A DNA stretch of 64,000 bases from Kribbella jejuensis (GCF_006715085.1 NZ_VFMM01000002.1:310001-374000), one strand, 5' to 3'; positions 45,108 through 54,176 are shown, numbered from the stretch's first letter. Program-made: numbers and translations. Notes: generated by a model not told the origin, from the sequence alone.

Positions 45108-47795
45108 TTACGAGAAGTTCGCCACCCACACGTTGCGGTCGGTGTAGCCCAGGCACCCGATGATGATCGGGATCGTGCACCGCTGCGCCGTGCCGAACCC
45201 GACACCGAGGGTTGTGAGACCGCAGTTCAGGACTGTGCTTCGGCTGTTCGACATGAGGTTGTTGTAAGCCTGCTGGGCGGTCATCTTGTCGCCGCCGGCG
45301 CCGATCTGGGAGCCCGACGGGTCGTTCATGCCGCTGCCCGTCTTCGCGCGGCTGCCCGCAGTCGCCTCGGCGCTGTTGGTGAGGCTCGGGTCCTGTAGCA
45401 GCCGACCGCAGCCGTTGTTCACTCGCGCGTTGTCGATGAGGTCGAACAACTGCTTCTCGTTGGCGTCCATACCGCCGTCGACCGGCGGTGGGGGTGGCGG
45501 GGTTGTCGTTGTCGGGGGCGGTGTGGTCGGGGTCGGCTTGGAGGTGACGGTCCCGCCTGGAGACGTCGGCGCGGTGGTCGGGTCGGTCGACGTGGGGGCC
45601 GAGGTCGGGGCGGACGTCGGGACGGTCGTCGACTCGCGGGTCGGGGCGTCGGTCGGGATGTTGGTGGGGCTGCCCGTCGGGGTTGCCGAGGGGGCGGCGG
45701 TCGGGGTGGTGGTCGGCGTGACCGGCGGGGTTGCGGTCGGCGTGGTCGTTGCTCGGGTCGACGGGGTTGCTACGGCTGCCTTGGTGGTCGGGGTGGGGTA
45801 CGTGTCGTCCGTACGCGTGACCATCGGGATCGAGGCGTCCGCCGGGTCGTTCTGCGGTTGGTGCAGGAGGATCCAGGAGATGGGCGTGATCACCAGCAAC
45901 ACCGAGGCGACAGCAATCACCGTCCGCCGCCCGCGAGCAGCCCGCCCACCAGCCGCCACCCGAGCCGCACTCCGCCGCCCGGGCCGTCCAGTCCCGCGGG
46001 TCCCTGACCCACCGGTCCCAGACCCACCGGTCCCAGACCCACCGGACCCGGAGCCGCCGCGTCCGCCACGGCTACGGCCGCCAGCAGCAACATGCTCACC
46101 GTCACCACCAGCCGCCCATGCGGAACCAGCAGCCGAGCCGTCGGAGCCGGCAGTCGCCGCGGATACCGCGGCACCAGTCGCGGCGCTGTAGGCGGTGCGG
46201 GTGGCTGTGGGCCTTGTGTCGGGGGCAGCGGGTGTGCCGGAGCCGGTGGCTGACGTACCTGCGTCGGCTGCTGCGCCGTACGTGCGCTGTGCAGCTGCCG
46301 GTGCTGTGTGGGTGGCTGTGGGCCTTGTGTCGGGGGCAGCGGGTATGCCGGAGCCGGTGGCTGACGTACCTGCGTCGGCTGCTGCGCCGTACGTGCGCTG
46401 TGCAGCTGCTGGTGCTGAGTGGGTGGCTGTGGGCTCTATGTCGGGGGCAGCGGGTGTGCCGGAGCCGGTGGCTGGCGTACCTGCGTCGGTTGCTGCGCCG
46501 TAGGTGGGTTGTGCAGCTGCCGGTGCTGTGTGGGTGGCTGTGGGGTTTGCGTAGGCGCCGAGGGCGGTGGTGGCGTCCGGGGTGCTGCGTGAACTGGCGT
46601 CGTACTCGCTGGGTGTGGCGGAGTATGTGGTGTCGCCGGGTGCGGTGACGGTGCCTGCGGCTGAGCCTGCTGCGGCGAGGCCTGCAGCTGCGTCGATGCC
46701 GGCTGCGCGGCGCTTTGAGGTGGAGTCTGTTGGTAGGTCGCCTGAGGTGGGGCGCTTGGTTGTGTCGGCGGACAGGCTCGCGTCGGACCTGATGGACAGG
46801 CTGTTCGCCGCGGTCGACGTGCTGGGGGTTGCGGCCGGGCCGAGGGATGCCCAGTCGTCGGCGGCGCTGCGGGCGGACCAGGTGCCGGCGGTGTCGCCGA
46901 GCGGCGCACGGCCGGATTCCACTGCGGAGGCGCCGCTCGGGGATGCGTCGGCGGTGGTGTCGCCGAGAGCCGCGCGACGTGCCGACTCGCCGAACGACGT
47001 ACGGGACTCCGACTCGCCGGACGACGTACGGGACACCGACTCGCCGAACGAGGTACGGGACACCGACTCGCCGGACGACGTACGGGACGCCGGGTCGCCG
47101 ATCGAGGTCTGGTTGTTGATGGTGGAGTCGGTGCGGCGGGCGGCTCGGCGGGCTCGGGTGGGGGGTTCTGGGTCGGTGCCCCCGAGGGACTGGTCCACCC
47201 AGGAGGGGCCGCTGCCGGCGGGGCGTCGGATGGCTTCTGCGCGGCTTGCGGTCAAGCCGGACGGCGTCTCCGCAGCGCGCGATCCCGAGGCGTAGCCGGA
47301 TGACGTGTGACCGGTGCGGGATTCCGAGGCGTAAGCAGATGACGTCTGGCCGCCGGGAGATTCCGAGGCATAGGCAGATGACGTCTGGCCGGCGGGAGAT
47401 TCCGAGCCGTAGCCGGGTGACGTTTCCTCTGCGCCGGCTCCGGGCGTGTAGCCGGACGCGACCGGGCGGTCCACCGTGGGAGTTGGGCGGGTGGGGAGGC
47501 CCGAGGTGGTGTCTGGGGTGGTGTAGCTGGGGAGGGCGGTCCGGGGCGCGTACTGGGGCGTGGCGGGGCGGGATTGGTTGCTGCCGACCCAGAACGGGGA
47601 GTCGGTACCGCCCTTGGGGGCGTTGGCCCAGAACGGAGACTCGTCGCTGCGCGGGGCGTAGCGCGGGGGTTCTGGTGGTGTCGGCGGGGTGGATTCCGCG
47701 GGCGGCGGAGTGGACCGGTTGCCGGAACGCGAGGAGCGGGCGGCTCGGGTCGCCTTCCTGCGCGGTTTGTACCGGCCGTTGCCGGACTCGGACAT
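45108..47795 (-). CDS. Very long membrane-anchored protein with degenerate CAP domain
   Basis: An 895-residue protein. Residues 1 to about 630 are low-complexity, rich in Ala, Ser, Thr, Pro and Gly and containing repeats. One set is of nine residues (SRTSSGESV type) around 235-275. Another is three copies of a 37-residue unit (THTAPAAAQRTYGAAADAG) encoded by 111-bp DNA repeats. A basic stretch precedes one transmembrane segment (TVIAVASVLLVITPISWILL). Outside lies a Thr/Pro-rich stalk and a C-terminal CAP-like domain (EKQLFDLIDNARVNNGCGRL). That domain keeps the N-terminal helix and the GVGFGT strand but lacks the His residues and GEN motif found in the two paralogs downstream of it on this map. 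ATG 47795 follows AAGGGAAC. It may be a cell-surface protein whose CAP domain is structural only. Confidence 0.8.
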   Translation of the reverse strand: MSESGNGRYKPRRKATRAARSSRSGNRSTPPPAESTPPTPPEPPRYAPRSDESPFWANAPKGGTDSPFWVGSNQSRPATPQYAPRTALPSYTTPDTTSGLPTRPTPTVDRPVASGYTPGAGAEETSPGYGSESPAGQTSSAYASESPGGQTSSAYASESRTGHTSSGYASGSRAAETPSGLTASRAEAIRRPAGSGPSWVDQSLGGTDPEPPTRARRAARRTDSTINNQTSIGDPASRTSSGESVSRTSFGESVSRTSSGESESRTSFGESARRAALGDTTADASPSGASAVESGRAPLGDTAGTWSARSAADDWASLGPAATPSTSTAANSLSIRSDASLSADTTKRPTSGDLPTDSTSKRRAAGIDAAAGLAAAGSAAGTVTAPGDTTYSATPSEYDASSRSTPDATTALGAYANPTATHTAPAAAQPTYGAATDAGTPATGSGTPAAPDIEPTATHSAPAAAQRTYGAAADAGTSATGSGIPAAPDTRPTATHTAPAAAQRTYGAAADAGTSATGSGTPAAPDTRPTATRTAYSAATGAAVSAATAGSDGSAAGSAWAAGGDGEHVAAGGRSRGGRGGSGSGGSGTGGSGTGGSGTRGTGRPGRRSAARVAAGGRAARGRRTVIAVASVLLVITPISWILLHQPQNDPADASIPMVTRTDDTYPTPTTKAAVATPSTRATTTPTATPPVTPTTTPTAAPSATPTGSPTNIPTDAPTRESTTVPTSAPTSAPTSTDPTTAPTSPGGTVTSKPTPTTPPPTTTTPPPPPPVDGGMDANEKQLFDLIDNARVNNGCGRLLQDPSLTNSAEATAGSRAKTGSGMNDPSGSQIGAGGDKMTAQQAYNNLMSNSRSTVLNCGLTTLGVGFGTAQRCTIPIIIGCLGYTDRNVWVANFS
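46201..46550. repeat. 111-bp direct repeats in the long CAP gene
   Basis: The sequence GTGGCTGTGGG recurs at 46201, 46312, 46423 and 46534, exactly 111 bases apart. Each unit encodes 37 residues, so copy number can change without a frameshift. The copies are very similar, which suggests recent duplication. Confidence 0.88.
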
Positions 47796-48030
47796 TATGT
47801 CGTTGTTCCCTTCAAAGTCGCGCCCCCAAGACGTGCCTCATCAACGAGACGAGCCTCACCAGCCGTCTCACCGGAGCCCCCCAGGAACGTCCGGCAACAT
47901 GACAAGGACGGAATTACCCGCCGCGACCGGCCGGCAACCGGTCGGACATTGTGGTGGTTGAACAACGTTTCCGCCACATTCGGTGTGTTCGAGACAATGA
48001 CATCAAGGACATCCACGGTGCCGGCCGGTC

Positions 48031-49002
48031 TCAGCTTCGGCCGAAGTCCTGGACCCAGCTGCCCGGTCCGTAGTCGGACTTCACCCGGCCGGGGTCGTAA
48101 CCGATGCCGATCGAGGTGAACCGGCAGTTCAGGATGTTCTTGCGGTGGCCGTCGCTCTGCATCCAGGCGGCGACCACCTTCTGCGCGCTGTCGTACCCAG
48201 CGGCGATGTTCTCGCCCCAGGTCGACCCGCGGTACCCGGCGGCCGCCATCCGGTCGCCCGGGTCCTGGCCGTCGGGGTTGGTGTGGTCCATGTAGTGCCG
48301 GCGGACCATGTCGGAGGCGTGCTCGCCGGCCGCCTCGACCAGGGCGCTGTCCAGCTTGAGCGGGCCGCAGCCCTGCTGCTCACGGATCTGGTTCGTGTAG
48401 TCGAGGACCTGCCGTTCCTGCGCGTTCGTCCCGCCGCCGCCGGTCGGCGGTTCCGGGGTGTCGCTCGGGGTCGGCTCGGTCGTCCGGGTCTTGGTCGGCG
48501 TACTCGACGGCTGCCTGGTCGGCCTGGTCCTCGGCGAACCGGTCGGCGTGACCCACGGGGTCGCGGCGGTACTGCGGGGCCCGGTCGGCGAAACGATCAC
48601 CGTTGTCACCCCAACCGTCGGCACCGTAGGCGCAGTCGGCACGGTCGGGGTGGCCGGCGAGCTGCTCGGCGTACTCGAAACCACTGTCGCGCCCTCCGCC
48701 GGCGTACCCACGACGGCCGTGGTGGTGACGCCGTTCGGCAGCGTCTTGGTGATCGTGATCAGCGGGGAGCTGGTCGTGGTGGCCTCGACGGACGCACCGC
48801 CGTTCAGCCGGGTGTCCTCGGAAACGTTCAGCACCTTCGCGGCGCCGTCGGTCCGCGGCTGGTCGTGCGACATCAGCCAGACCACTGGGCCGATCGCGAG
48901 CAGCACCGAGAGCGCGCTGATGACCGGGCCGACCAGGCCACGGCTCCGCCGGGGAGCTCGTCTACTACCGCGGTGCCGCCGGGGGGTTGGCGAATCCGTC
49001 AT
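48031..49002 (-). CDS. Membrane-anchored CAP domain (SCP-like) protein
   Basis: A 323-residue protein: basic N-terminus, transmembrane segment about residues 24-44 (LVGPVISALSVLLAIGPVVWLM), Ser/Thr/Pro-rich stalk to about 195 and a C-terminal CAP domain. The domain has ERQVLDYTNQIREQQGCGPL, HYMDHTNPDGQDPGDRM, the GENIAAGY signature and GHRKNILNCRFTSIGIGYD, so the putative His/Glu metal site is intact. CAP proteins in bacteria are extracytoplasmic and sometimes bind or cleave cell-wall or lipid ligands. It sits in a tandem of three paralogs. ATG 49002 has GAGG about 13 bases upstream, preceded by a long structured leader. Confidence 0.87.
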   Translation of the reverse strand: MTDSPTPRRHRGSRRAPRRSRGLVGPVISALSVLLAIGPVVWLMSHDQPRTDGAAKVLNVSEDTRLNGGASVEATTTSSPLITITKTLPNGVTTTAVVGTPAEGATVVSSTPSSSPATPTVPTAPTVPTVGVTTVIVSPTGPRSTAATPWVTPTGSPRTRPTRQPSSTPTKTRTTEPTPSDTPEPPTGGGGTNAQERQVLDYTNQIREQQGCGPLKLDSALVEAAGEHASDMVRRHYMDHTNPDGQDPGDRMAAAGYRGSTWGENIAAGYDSAQKVVAAWMQSDGHRKNILNCRFTSIGIGYDPGRVKSDYGPGSWVQDFGRS

Positions 49003-49080
49003 GGGTGGGCGAATCCTCTTCGTTTCTTCGTGATACCGAAACTGCGCGTCGTTCCCCGTGAGTACAGCCAGGTCCCCCCA

Positions 49081-49245
49081 AGGGTGTGTCTGACGGTTCC
49101 CCGCCTACTGCGCGGCACTCGGCACGGCACCTCGCCACCCTGGAGCAAAGGCCACGATGCGCCGCATCGAGGCCTTCGCTCCAGGGCGCCGATGCACCGC
49201 ACCGAGCACCTGCTCGCGACGGCGCGGAACCGTCAGACACACCCT
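49081..49245 (-). other. Long inverted repeat, likely structured minus-strand leader RNA
   Basis: AGGGTGTGTCTGACGGTTCC (49081-49100) is perfectly inverted at 49226-49245. Inside, a further 40-position stem closes on a small 6-bp hairpin (CGATGC/GCATCG). Read as minus-strand RNA, that inner stem has 38 of 40 pairs, including eight G-U wobbles; on the plus strand those eight positions would be A-C mismatches. The asymmetry suggests an RNA hairpin of about 165 nt transcribed towards the CAP gene at 48031-49002, whose start is 79 bases downstream. The rest of the 355-base gap (49003-49357) holds that gene's ribosome site and no other gene. Confidence 0.6.
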
Positions 49246-49357
49246 GGTCACCGAACAGCGACCTTAACCGACGCGCGAGGTCATCGTTACACCGATGTGA
49301 ACACTCTTAACGAAGCCCGAAGAAAACGATTGACTGAAACTCGCTGACCATCGAAAG

Positions 49358-50149
49358 TCAGCCGCCGAAGTCCTGCACCCAGCTCCCGTTGCCCCAGTCC
49401 GGCTTGACCTGGCCGGGGTCGTACCCGATGCCGATCATCGTGTACCCGCAGTTCAGGATGTTCGCGCGGTGCCCGGGGCTCTTCATCCACCCTGCCACGA
49501 CCGCGGCCGGACTGCTGTACCCGACCGCGATGTTCTCGCCCATCGAGCCACCGGCGAACCCGGCCGCCTTCATCCGGTCGAACGGGCTGCGGCCGTCCAG
49601 GCTGTCGTGCGCGAAGTAGTGCTGGTCGACCATGTCCGCGGCGTGCGCCTCGGCCGCCCGGACCAGTGACTTGTCGAACCGCAGCGGACCGCAACCGGAC
49701 TTCGCCCGTTCCTGGTTGGTCAGCGTGAGTACCTGCTCCTCGGCCGGCCCCGAGCCACCGACCGGCTTCGGCGTCTTCGTCGGTTTGGACGTCCTGGTCG
49801 GCGTTGGCGTTGGCCTGGGGGTAGGCGTCGGCGTGGCAGTAGGCGTAGGCGTCGCCGTGTGCCGAGGCGTGTACGTCGACTTCGCCGGCGTCCGCGTACT
49901 ACCCCGACTCGGCGCGCTAGTAGACCTTGTCGGTGTAGGCGTGGCCGTCGTACGCCGAGACGGCGTCACGGATGAAGCGTCGTCAGCAGGCAGCGCGGAC
50001 GTGATCGAGGCGTCCTGGCTGGTCGGTCGAGGTGTGCCGGTCTGCCGCATGACGAACCACCCGACGCCCACGAGCAGGACAAGAGCGGACAGCGATGCGA
50101 GGAGGGGACCGGCCACGCCCTTGCCTGGTGACCGTCGGTGGTTCGTCAT
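49358..50149 (-). CDS. Membrane-anchored CAP domain (SCP-like) protein
   Basis: A 263-residue protein with one transmembrane segment about residues 12-31 (LLASLSALVLLVGVGWFVM), a stalk rich in TPTPTATPTP-type repeats to about 140, and a C-terminal CAP domain (EEQVLTLTNQERAKSGCGPL, HYFAHDSLDGRSPFDRM, MGENIAVGY, GHRANILNCGYTMIGIGYD). It is the closest match to the neighbouring gene at 48031-49002 and ends in the same WVQDFGG-type tail. All CAP signature residues are kept. It is the first gene of the three in transcription order. Confidence 0.87.
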   Translation of the reverse strand: MTNHRRSPGKGVAGPLLASLSALVLLVGVGWFVMRQTGTPRPTSQDASITSALPADDASSVTPSRRTTATPTPTRSTSAPSRGSTRTPAKSTYTPRHTATPTPTATPTPTPRPTPTPTRTSKPTKTPKPVGGSGPAEEQVLTLTNQERAKSGCGPLRFDKSLVRAAEAHAADMVDQHYFAHDSLDGRSPFDRMKAAGFAGGSMGENIAVGYSSPAAVVAGWMKSPGHRANILNCGYTMIGIGYDPGQVKPDWGNGSWVQDFGG

Positions 50150-50238
50150 GCTGAGCAGCCTTGCCCAGGTCAGCGGTTGCCGACTCCCGGCAGGGCAAGC
50201 ACTTCACAAACCTCTGACGATGGCAATCGTTTGAACGA

Positions 50239-50901
50239 CTACCGCGACCGGGCGATCACGATGTCCGCGATCACCTTCCACCCCAAGCTCCGGTACAGCC
50301 GCAGGCCGTCGATGGACGCGATCAGGATGCCGCGTTTGGCGCCCTTCGCCGCGGCCGCCTCGACCAGGGAGGCCATCACCGCGCTGCCGAGCCCGCGCCG
50401 CCGGTGCGCCGGGTCGGTCTCGATCCGGTCCGCGACCGCGTCCTCGCCGACCACGGCCATCCGGCCGCTGGACACCACGCCGCCGTGCAACGTGGCGCGG
50501 GTGATGATCAGGTCGTCCTCGAGCTCGGTGTGCAACGCGTAGCGCTCGTGCAGCTTCAACGCCGGCTGCTCCGAGAGCTGGATCGTCATCAGCCAGTCCT
50601 GGTCCTGCTGGACCTCGAGGCCAAGCTCCTCCAGCTGTTCGATCCGGGCTTCCTTGTCGTCGGTGGCCAGCGTGATCCAGCCCGAACCACGCCCGCCGCC
50701 GTCGGCGAAGGCCAGCTGGGCGGCGCGTTCCACCCGGTCCGGCTTCCCGTCGGCGTCCAGTACGACGTACTCGGTCGGCCGGCTCTCCTCACCTGCCCGG
50801 ACGATCAGAATGCCGTCGTTGTCGTCCTCAACCGTGGTCCAGCCCCGCGAGACGGACCACCCGGCCTGCCAACGGCGGACGAGTTCCTCACGATCTCTCA
50901 C
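50239..50901 (-). CDS. GNAT family N-acetyltransferase
   Basis: About 220 residues. The C-terminal half has the GNAT acetyl-CoA motif (VADRIETDPAHRRRGLGSAV, with the R/Q-x-x-G-x-G/A loop) and a terminal IDGLRLYRSLGWKV strand. The N-terminal half (GWSVSRGWTTVEDDNDGILI) resembles a second, degenerate acetyltransferase-like domain. The substrate is unknown. GTG 50901 is preferred (followed by DREELVRRWQAGW, the usual family start, with a -10-like TTGAAT nearby); GTG 50931 is ten codons longer. Confidence 0.8.
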   Translation of the reverse strand: MRDREELVRRWQAGWSVSRGWTTVEDDNDGILIVRAGEESRPTEYVVLDADGKPDRVERAAQLAFADGGGRGSGWITLATDDKEARIEQLEELGLEVQQDQDWLMTIQLSEQPALKLHERYALHTELEDDLIITRATLHGGVVSSGRMAVVGEDAVADRIETDPAHRRRGLGSAVMASLVEAAAAKGAKRGILIASIDGLRLYRSLGWKVIADIVIARSR

Positions 50902-51042
50902 CCGTCGATTCAAGCAGCCCGGCCGCGCCACGGCGAGGGGAACCGGTGTCGGATGTCACCAACCGGCCGTGAATCAATGCCTGCGCGCGGTGACCGATAC
51001 CGCTCAACCGCGCCCGTCCGCAACCCCTCGCCGGTGCGCAAC

Positions 51043-52164
51043 TCACCGCTCGTCGGCGAGCAGGTCGTAGGTCAGCAGGTTGTCGTAGCTGCCGTCGCGG
51101 CGCGGGTCGGCCCGGCGTTCGGTGCCGACCAGCGTGAAGCCGTTGATCTCGGCAACGTGCGCGGACGCGGTGTTCACATCGGCGCACTTCACCACCAGCC
51201 GCCGCCGGCCCAGACCGCCGTCTTCGATCGGCCGGAAAGCGTGTCCGATCACCAGTTCCACCGCGGTCGTCATCACCTTGCGGCCGCGCGCCTCCGGGTG
51301 CATCCAGTACCCGATCTCGCCCTTGGTCTTGTCGATCCGGTCGCTCAGCTCGAAGACGCTGACGTTTCCGAGCAGTTCGTCGCTGGTGGCGTCGGCGACT
51401 GCCCAGGTAACCGCCTCGCCGCCAGCCGCCGCGTGCGGACGGCTCGCGATGAACCAGGCCGCGTCGTCGAGCGTGTACGGCGACGGCATCCCGGACAGCC
51501 AGCGCTGGGTGCGTTCGTCGTTGCAGGCCTCCATCACGCGCTGGGCGTCGGTTTCCCGCATTGCCCGCAACCTGATTCCGTTGTTCTCCAGCACCGGCAC
51601 CGCCCACCAGTTGCCCTGCGGCTCGAGTACGTCGTCCCGGCCGACCGTCGCGACCCACTCGTCCTTCCGGACGCCGCGCGACACGCCGCCACCAGGGACG
51701 GTCACCAGCCCGCGGAACCCCACTTTCCACGCCACCCGGCGGCTCGCGTAGTTGCCGACGTACGCGCGCCAGATCACGCGGCTCCACCCCAGTGTGTCGA
51801 ACGCGTACCGCACCACTAGCCGCAGCGCGCGCGTCATCACCCCCTGGCCGCGAACCTCGGGCGACACCGCGAACCCGACCTCGCCGACGCCACCCACGCC
51901 GTCGCGCAGGTCGATCGTGCCGACGTACTTCCCGGCGTACGAGATCGCCCACGCCCACGAGGTGTTCTCGCGCCAGCCGGCCGGGATCACCTCGGTCAGA
52001 TAGCCGACGGCGTGCTCGCGCAGGTACGGCACCGGGATCGTGGTCCATTCCTGCATCACCGGGTCCTGGCACATCCGGTACGCCGGTTCGACATCGTCGG
52101 CCGTGTGCGCACGCAGGGTCACCGCGTCGTCGGTCAGCACCGGCACATCCTCAGGAAAACGCAT
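51043..52164 (-). CDS. Tandem-domain GNAT acetyltransferase (RimJ/RimL-like)
   Basis: A 373-residue fusion of two RimJ/RimL-type GNAT domains. Domain 1 (about 1-180) contains VGFAVSPEVRGQGVMTRAL and domain 2 (about 190-370) contains IGYWMHPEARGRKVMTTAV, each the acetyl-CoA-binding loop. The second loop has RK in place of the usual RG-x-G/A, so it may bind less well. Such double domains acetylate protein N-termini or small amines; the substrate here is not known. ATG 52164 starts MRFPEDVPVLTDDAVTLRAH. It is divergent from the DeoR gene. Confidence 0.83.
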   Translation of the reverse strand: MRFPEDVPVLTDDAVTLRAHTADDVEPAYRMCQDPVMQEWTTIPVPYLREHAVGYLTEVIPAGWRENTSWAWAISYAGKYVGTIDLRDGVGGVGEVGFAVSPEVRGQGVMTRALRLVVRYAFDTLGWSRVIWRAYVGNYASRRVAWKVGFRGLVTVPGGGVSRGVRKDEWVATVGRDDVLEPQGNWWAVPVLENNGIRLRAMRETDAQRVMEACNDERTQRWLSGMPSPYTLDDAAWFIASRPHAAAGGEAVTWAVADATSDELLGNVSVFELSDRIDKTKGEIGYWMHPEARGRKVMTTAVELVIGHAFRPIEDGGLGRRRLVVKCADVNTASAHVAEINGFTLVGTERRADPRRDGSYDNLLTYDLLADER

Positions 52165-52207
52165 GCTTCAGGGTGCCGCGCAGCCCCCGCGTCGGCAACG
52201 CATTTCA

Positions 52208-52236
52208 CTGACACGAGGACGTTTGAACACTAGGCT
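52208..52236 (+). promoter_or_regulatory. Promoter of the DeoR gene
   Basis: CTGACA (52208-52213) and TAGGCT (52231-52236) are 17 bases apart and match the -35 and -10 consensus well. The -10 box ends seven bases before GTG 52244, indicating a leaderless transcript. Confidence 0.65.
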
Positions 52237-52243
52237 GTGGACC

Positions 52244-53056
52244 GTGAACGCAGCCGGAGCAGAGCCGCCCCGCGGTCGTGGCGGCCAGTTGGCCGCCCAG
52301 CGGCAGGCCACGATCGTTGCCGAGGTCAACAGCCGGGGCGCGATCACGGTGGCCGAACTGGTCGACCGGTTCGGGGTCTCGGACATGACGATCCGCCGCG
52401 ATCTGGACGCCCTGGACTCCAGCGGCCTGCTGCACAAGGTGCACGGCGGCGCGACCTCGGTCGGCCTGCGGTCCGCGCACGAGCCGGGCTTCGACGCCAA
52501 GCTGACGCAGGAGTCCGCGGCCAAGCAGGCGATCGCGGCCGAGGCCGCCACCCGCGTGCAGCCGGACAGCGCGATCGGCATCGGTGCCGGTACGACGACC
52601 TACGCGCTGGCCCGGCAGTTGCTCCGCGTGGAGAACCTGACCGTGGTGACGAACTCGGCCCGGATCGCCGACGTGTTCCACGGCAACGGCCGCTCCGACC
52701 GCACCGTCGTCCTGATCGGCGGGATCCGGACACCGTCCGACGCGCTGGTCGGGCCGATCGCCACCGCCGCGCTGGCGTCGCTGCACCTGGACCTGCTGTT
52801 CCTCGGTGCGCACGGCGTGGACGCCGAACACGGTCTCAGCACGCCGAACCTGATGGAGGCCGAGACCAACCGCTCCTTCATCGCGGCCAGCCGCGAGGTG
52901 GTCGTGGTCGCCGACCACACGAAGTGGGGCACGGTCGGCCTGAGCACGTTCGCCACCTGGTCCGACCTCGACGTCATCGTCACCGACAACGGCCTGTCGG
53001 CCGCAGCCCGCAAGGCAATGCGCGACACGGGCTGCGACCTCGTGATCGCTAACTGA
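52244..53056 (+). CDS. DeoR/GlpR family transcriptional regulator
   Basis: A 270-residue repressor. The N-terminal HTH is RQATIVAEVNSRGAITVAEL plus FGVSDMTIRRDLDALDSSGL, the DeoR signature. The C-terminal sugar-phosphate-binding domain contains IGIGAGTTTYALAR, TVVTNSARIA, and FLGAHGVDAEHGLST. It responds to a phosphorylated sugar. It converges on galK with 8 bases of overlap, so it probably regulates the adjacent galT-galK operon. GTG 52244 is set by the promoter. Confidence 0.9.
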   Translation: MNAAGAEPPRGRGGQLAAQRQATIVAEVNSRGAITVAELVDRFGVSDMTIRRDLDALDSSGLLHKVHGGATSVGLRSAHEPGFDAKLTQESAAKQAIAAEAATRVQPDSAIGIGAGTTTYALARQLLRVENLTVVTNSARIADVFHGNGRSDRTVVLIGGIRTPSDALVGPIATAALASLHLDLLFLGAHGVDAEHGLSTPNLMEAETNRSFIAASREVVVVADHTKWGTVGLSTFATWSDLDVIVTDNGLSAAARKAMRDTGCDLVIAN

Positions 53057-54176
53057 TCCGGGACGCGCCGGCCGAGGGAGTAGCCGCGAGCGACGACGGG
53101 GCCGCGAAACCGTGCTCCGCAAAGGCTTTCTCGATCGCCGCGAGCACGGATTCGGCCGCGGACGCCTCGACCAGCGCGATGATGCAGCCACCGAAACCGC
53201 CGCCGGTCATCCGGGCGCCGAGCGCACCGGCGTCCAGCGCGGCGTCGACCGCGACGTCCAGTTCGGGCACCGTGACCTCGAAGTCGTCGCGCAGTGAGAC
53301 GTGCGACGCGGTGAACAGCGGCCCGACCTCGCGCAACCGACCGGCGCGCATCAGCGCGATCGCGTCCTCGGTCCGCTTGATCTCGGTCACCACGTGCCGG
53401 ACGCGACGCCGGTCGACCTCGTCGTCCAGCCGGGCGAGCGCTGCGTCCAGCCCGGCGTAGTCCACCGAACGCAGGGCCGGTACGCCGAGTGCGGCCGCGG
53501 CGTGCTCACAGCTCTGGCGGCGCGCGGCGTACTCACCGTCGGCGTGCCGGTGCGGCGCCTTCACGTCCACCACGAGCAACCGCAGCCCCTCGGCCTCGGG
53601 GTCGAACGGGATCTGGTCCAGCGCACCGGACCGGATGTCGAAGGCCAGCGCGTGACCGGCTGTGCAGCACATCGACGCGGTCTGGTCCATCAGACCGACG
53701 GGCGCGCCGACGTACTGGTTCTCGGCGCGCTGGGCGAGCCGGGCCACCTCCGCCGGATCGACCTCCTCGCCGGCCAGTCCGAGCAGCGCGATCGCGGTCG
53801 CGCAGAGCAGCGCCGCCGACGACGACAGACCCGCGCCCGAGGGCAGGTCGGACTCGAAGTGCAGGCTCGCGCCGCCGATCGGGTACCCGGCCTCGCGCAG
53901 CACCCACGCCGCACCTGCCGGGTACGCCGCCCAGTCGCCGACGGACCCCGGCGCCAACGAGTCCAGAGGGAACTCGATCACCTCGCCGTGCCCACCTGAC
54001 GCCACCGCCACCAGGCCGTCGGTACGCCGGCCGGCGGTGACCACGATCTGGTTCGGCAGCGCGATCGGAAGGACGACGCCATCGTTGTAGTCGGTGTGTT
54101 CGCCGATCAGGTTGACCCGGCCCGGTGCCCGCCAGCTGCCGTCGGGCGCCGTACCGAAAACGTCTGCAAAGCTCAC
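53049..54176 (-). CDS. galK: Galactokinase
   Basis: A 375-residue GHMP kinase. The galactokinase signature GRVNLIGEHTDYNDG lies near residue 20, the ATP motif PSGAGLSSSAAL about 105-116, and the C-terminal MTGGGFGGCIIALV segment is present. It phosphorylates galactose to galactose-1-phosphate in the Leloir pathway. GTG 54176 overlaps the TGA of galT by four bases, giving coupled translation. Its 3' end overlaps the convergent DeoR gene. Confidence 0.96.
   Translation of the reverse strand: MSFADVFGTAPDGSWRAPGRVNLIGEHTDYNDGVVLPIALPNQIVVTAGRRTDGLVAVASGGHGEVIEFPLDSLAPGSVGDWAAYPAGAAWVLREAGYPIGGASLHFESDLPSGAGLSSSAALLCATAIALLGLAGEEVDPAEVARLAQRAENQYVGAPVGLMDQTASMCCTAGHALAFDIRSGALDQIPFDPEAEGLRLLVVDVKAPHRHADGEYAARRQSCEHAAAALGVPALRSVDYAGLDAALARLDDEVDRRRVRHVVTEIKRTEDAIALMRAGRLREVGPLFTASHVSLRDDFEVTVPELDVAVDAALDAGALGARMTGGGFGGCIIALVEASAAESVLAAIEKAFAEHGFAAPSSLAATPSAGASRIS

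Noticed and set aside
49086..49310. Small open frames on both strands in the long inverted repeat
   Set aside because: They mirror each other because of the palindrome and have no ribosome site or family resemblance.
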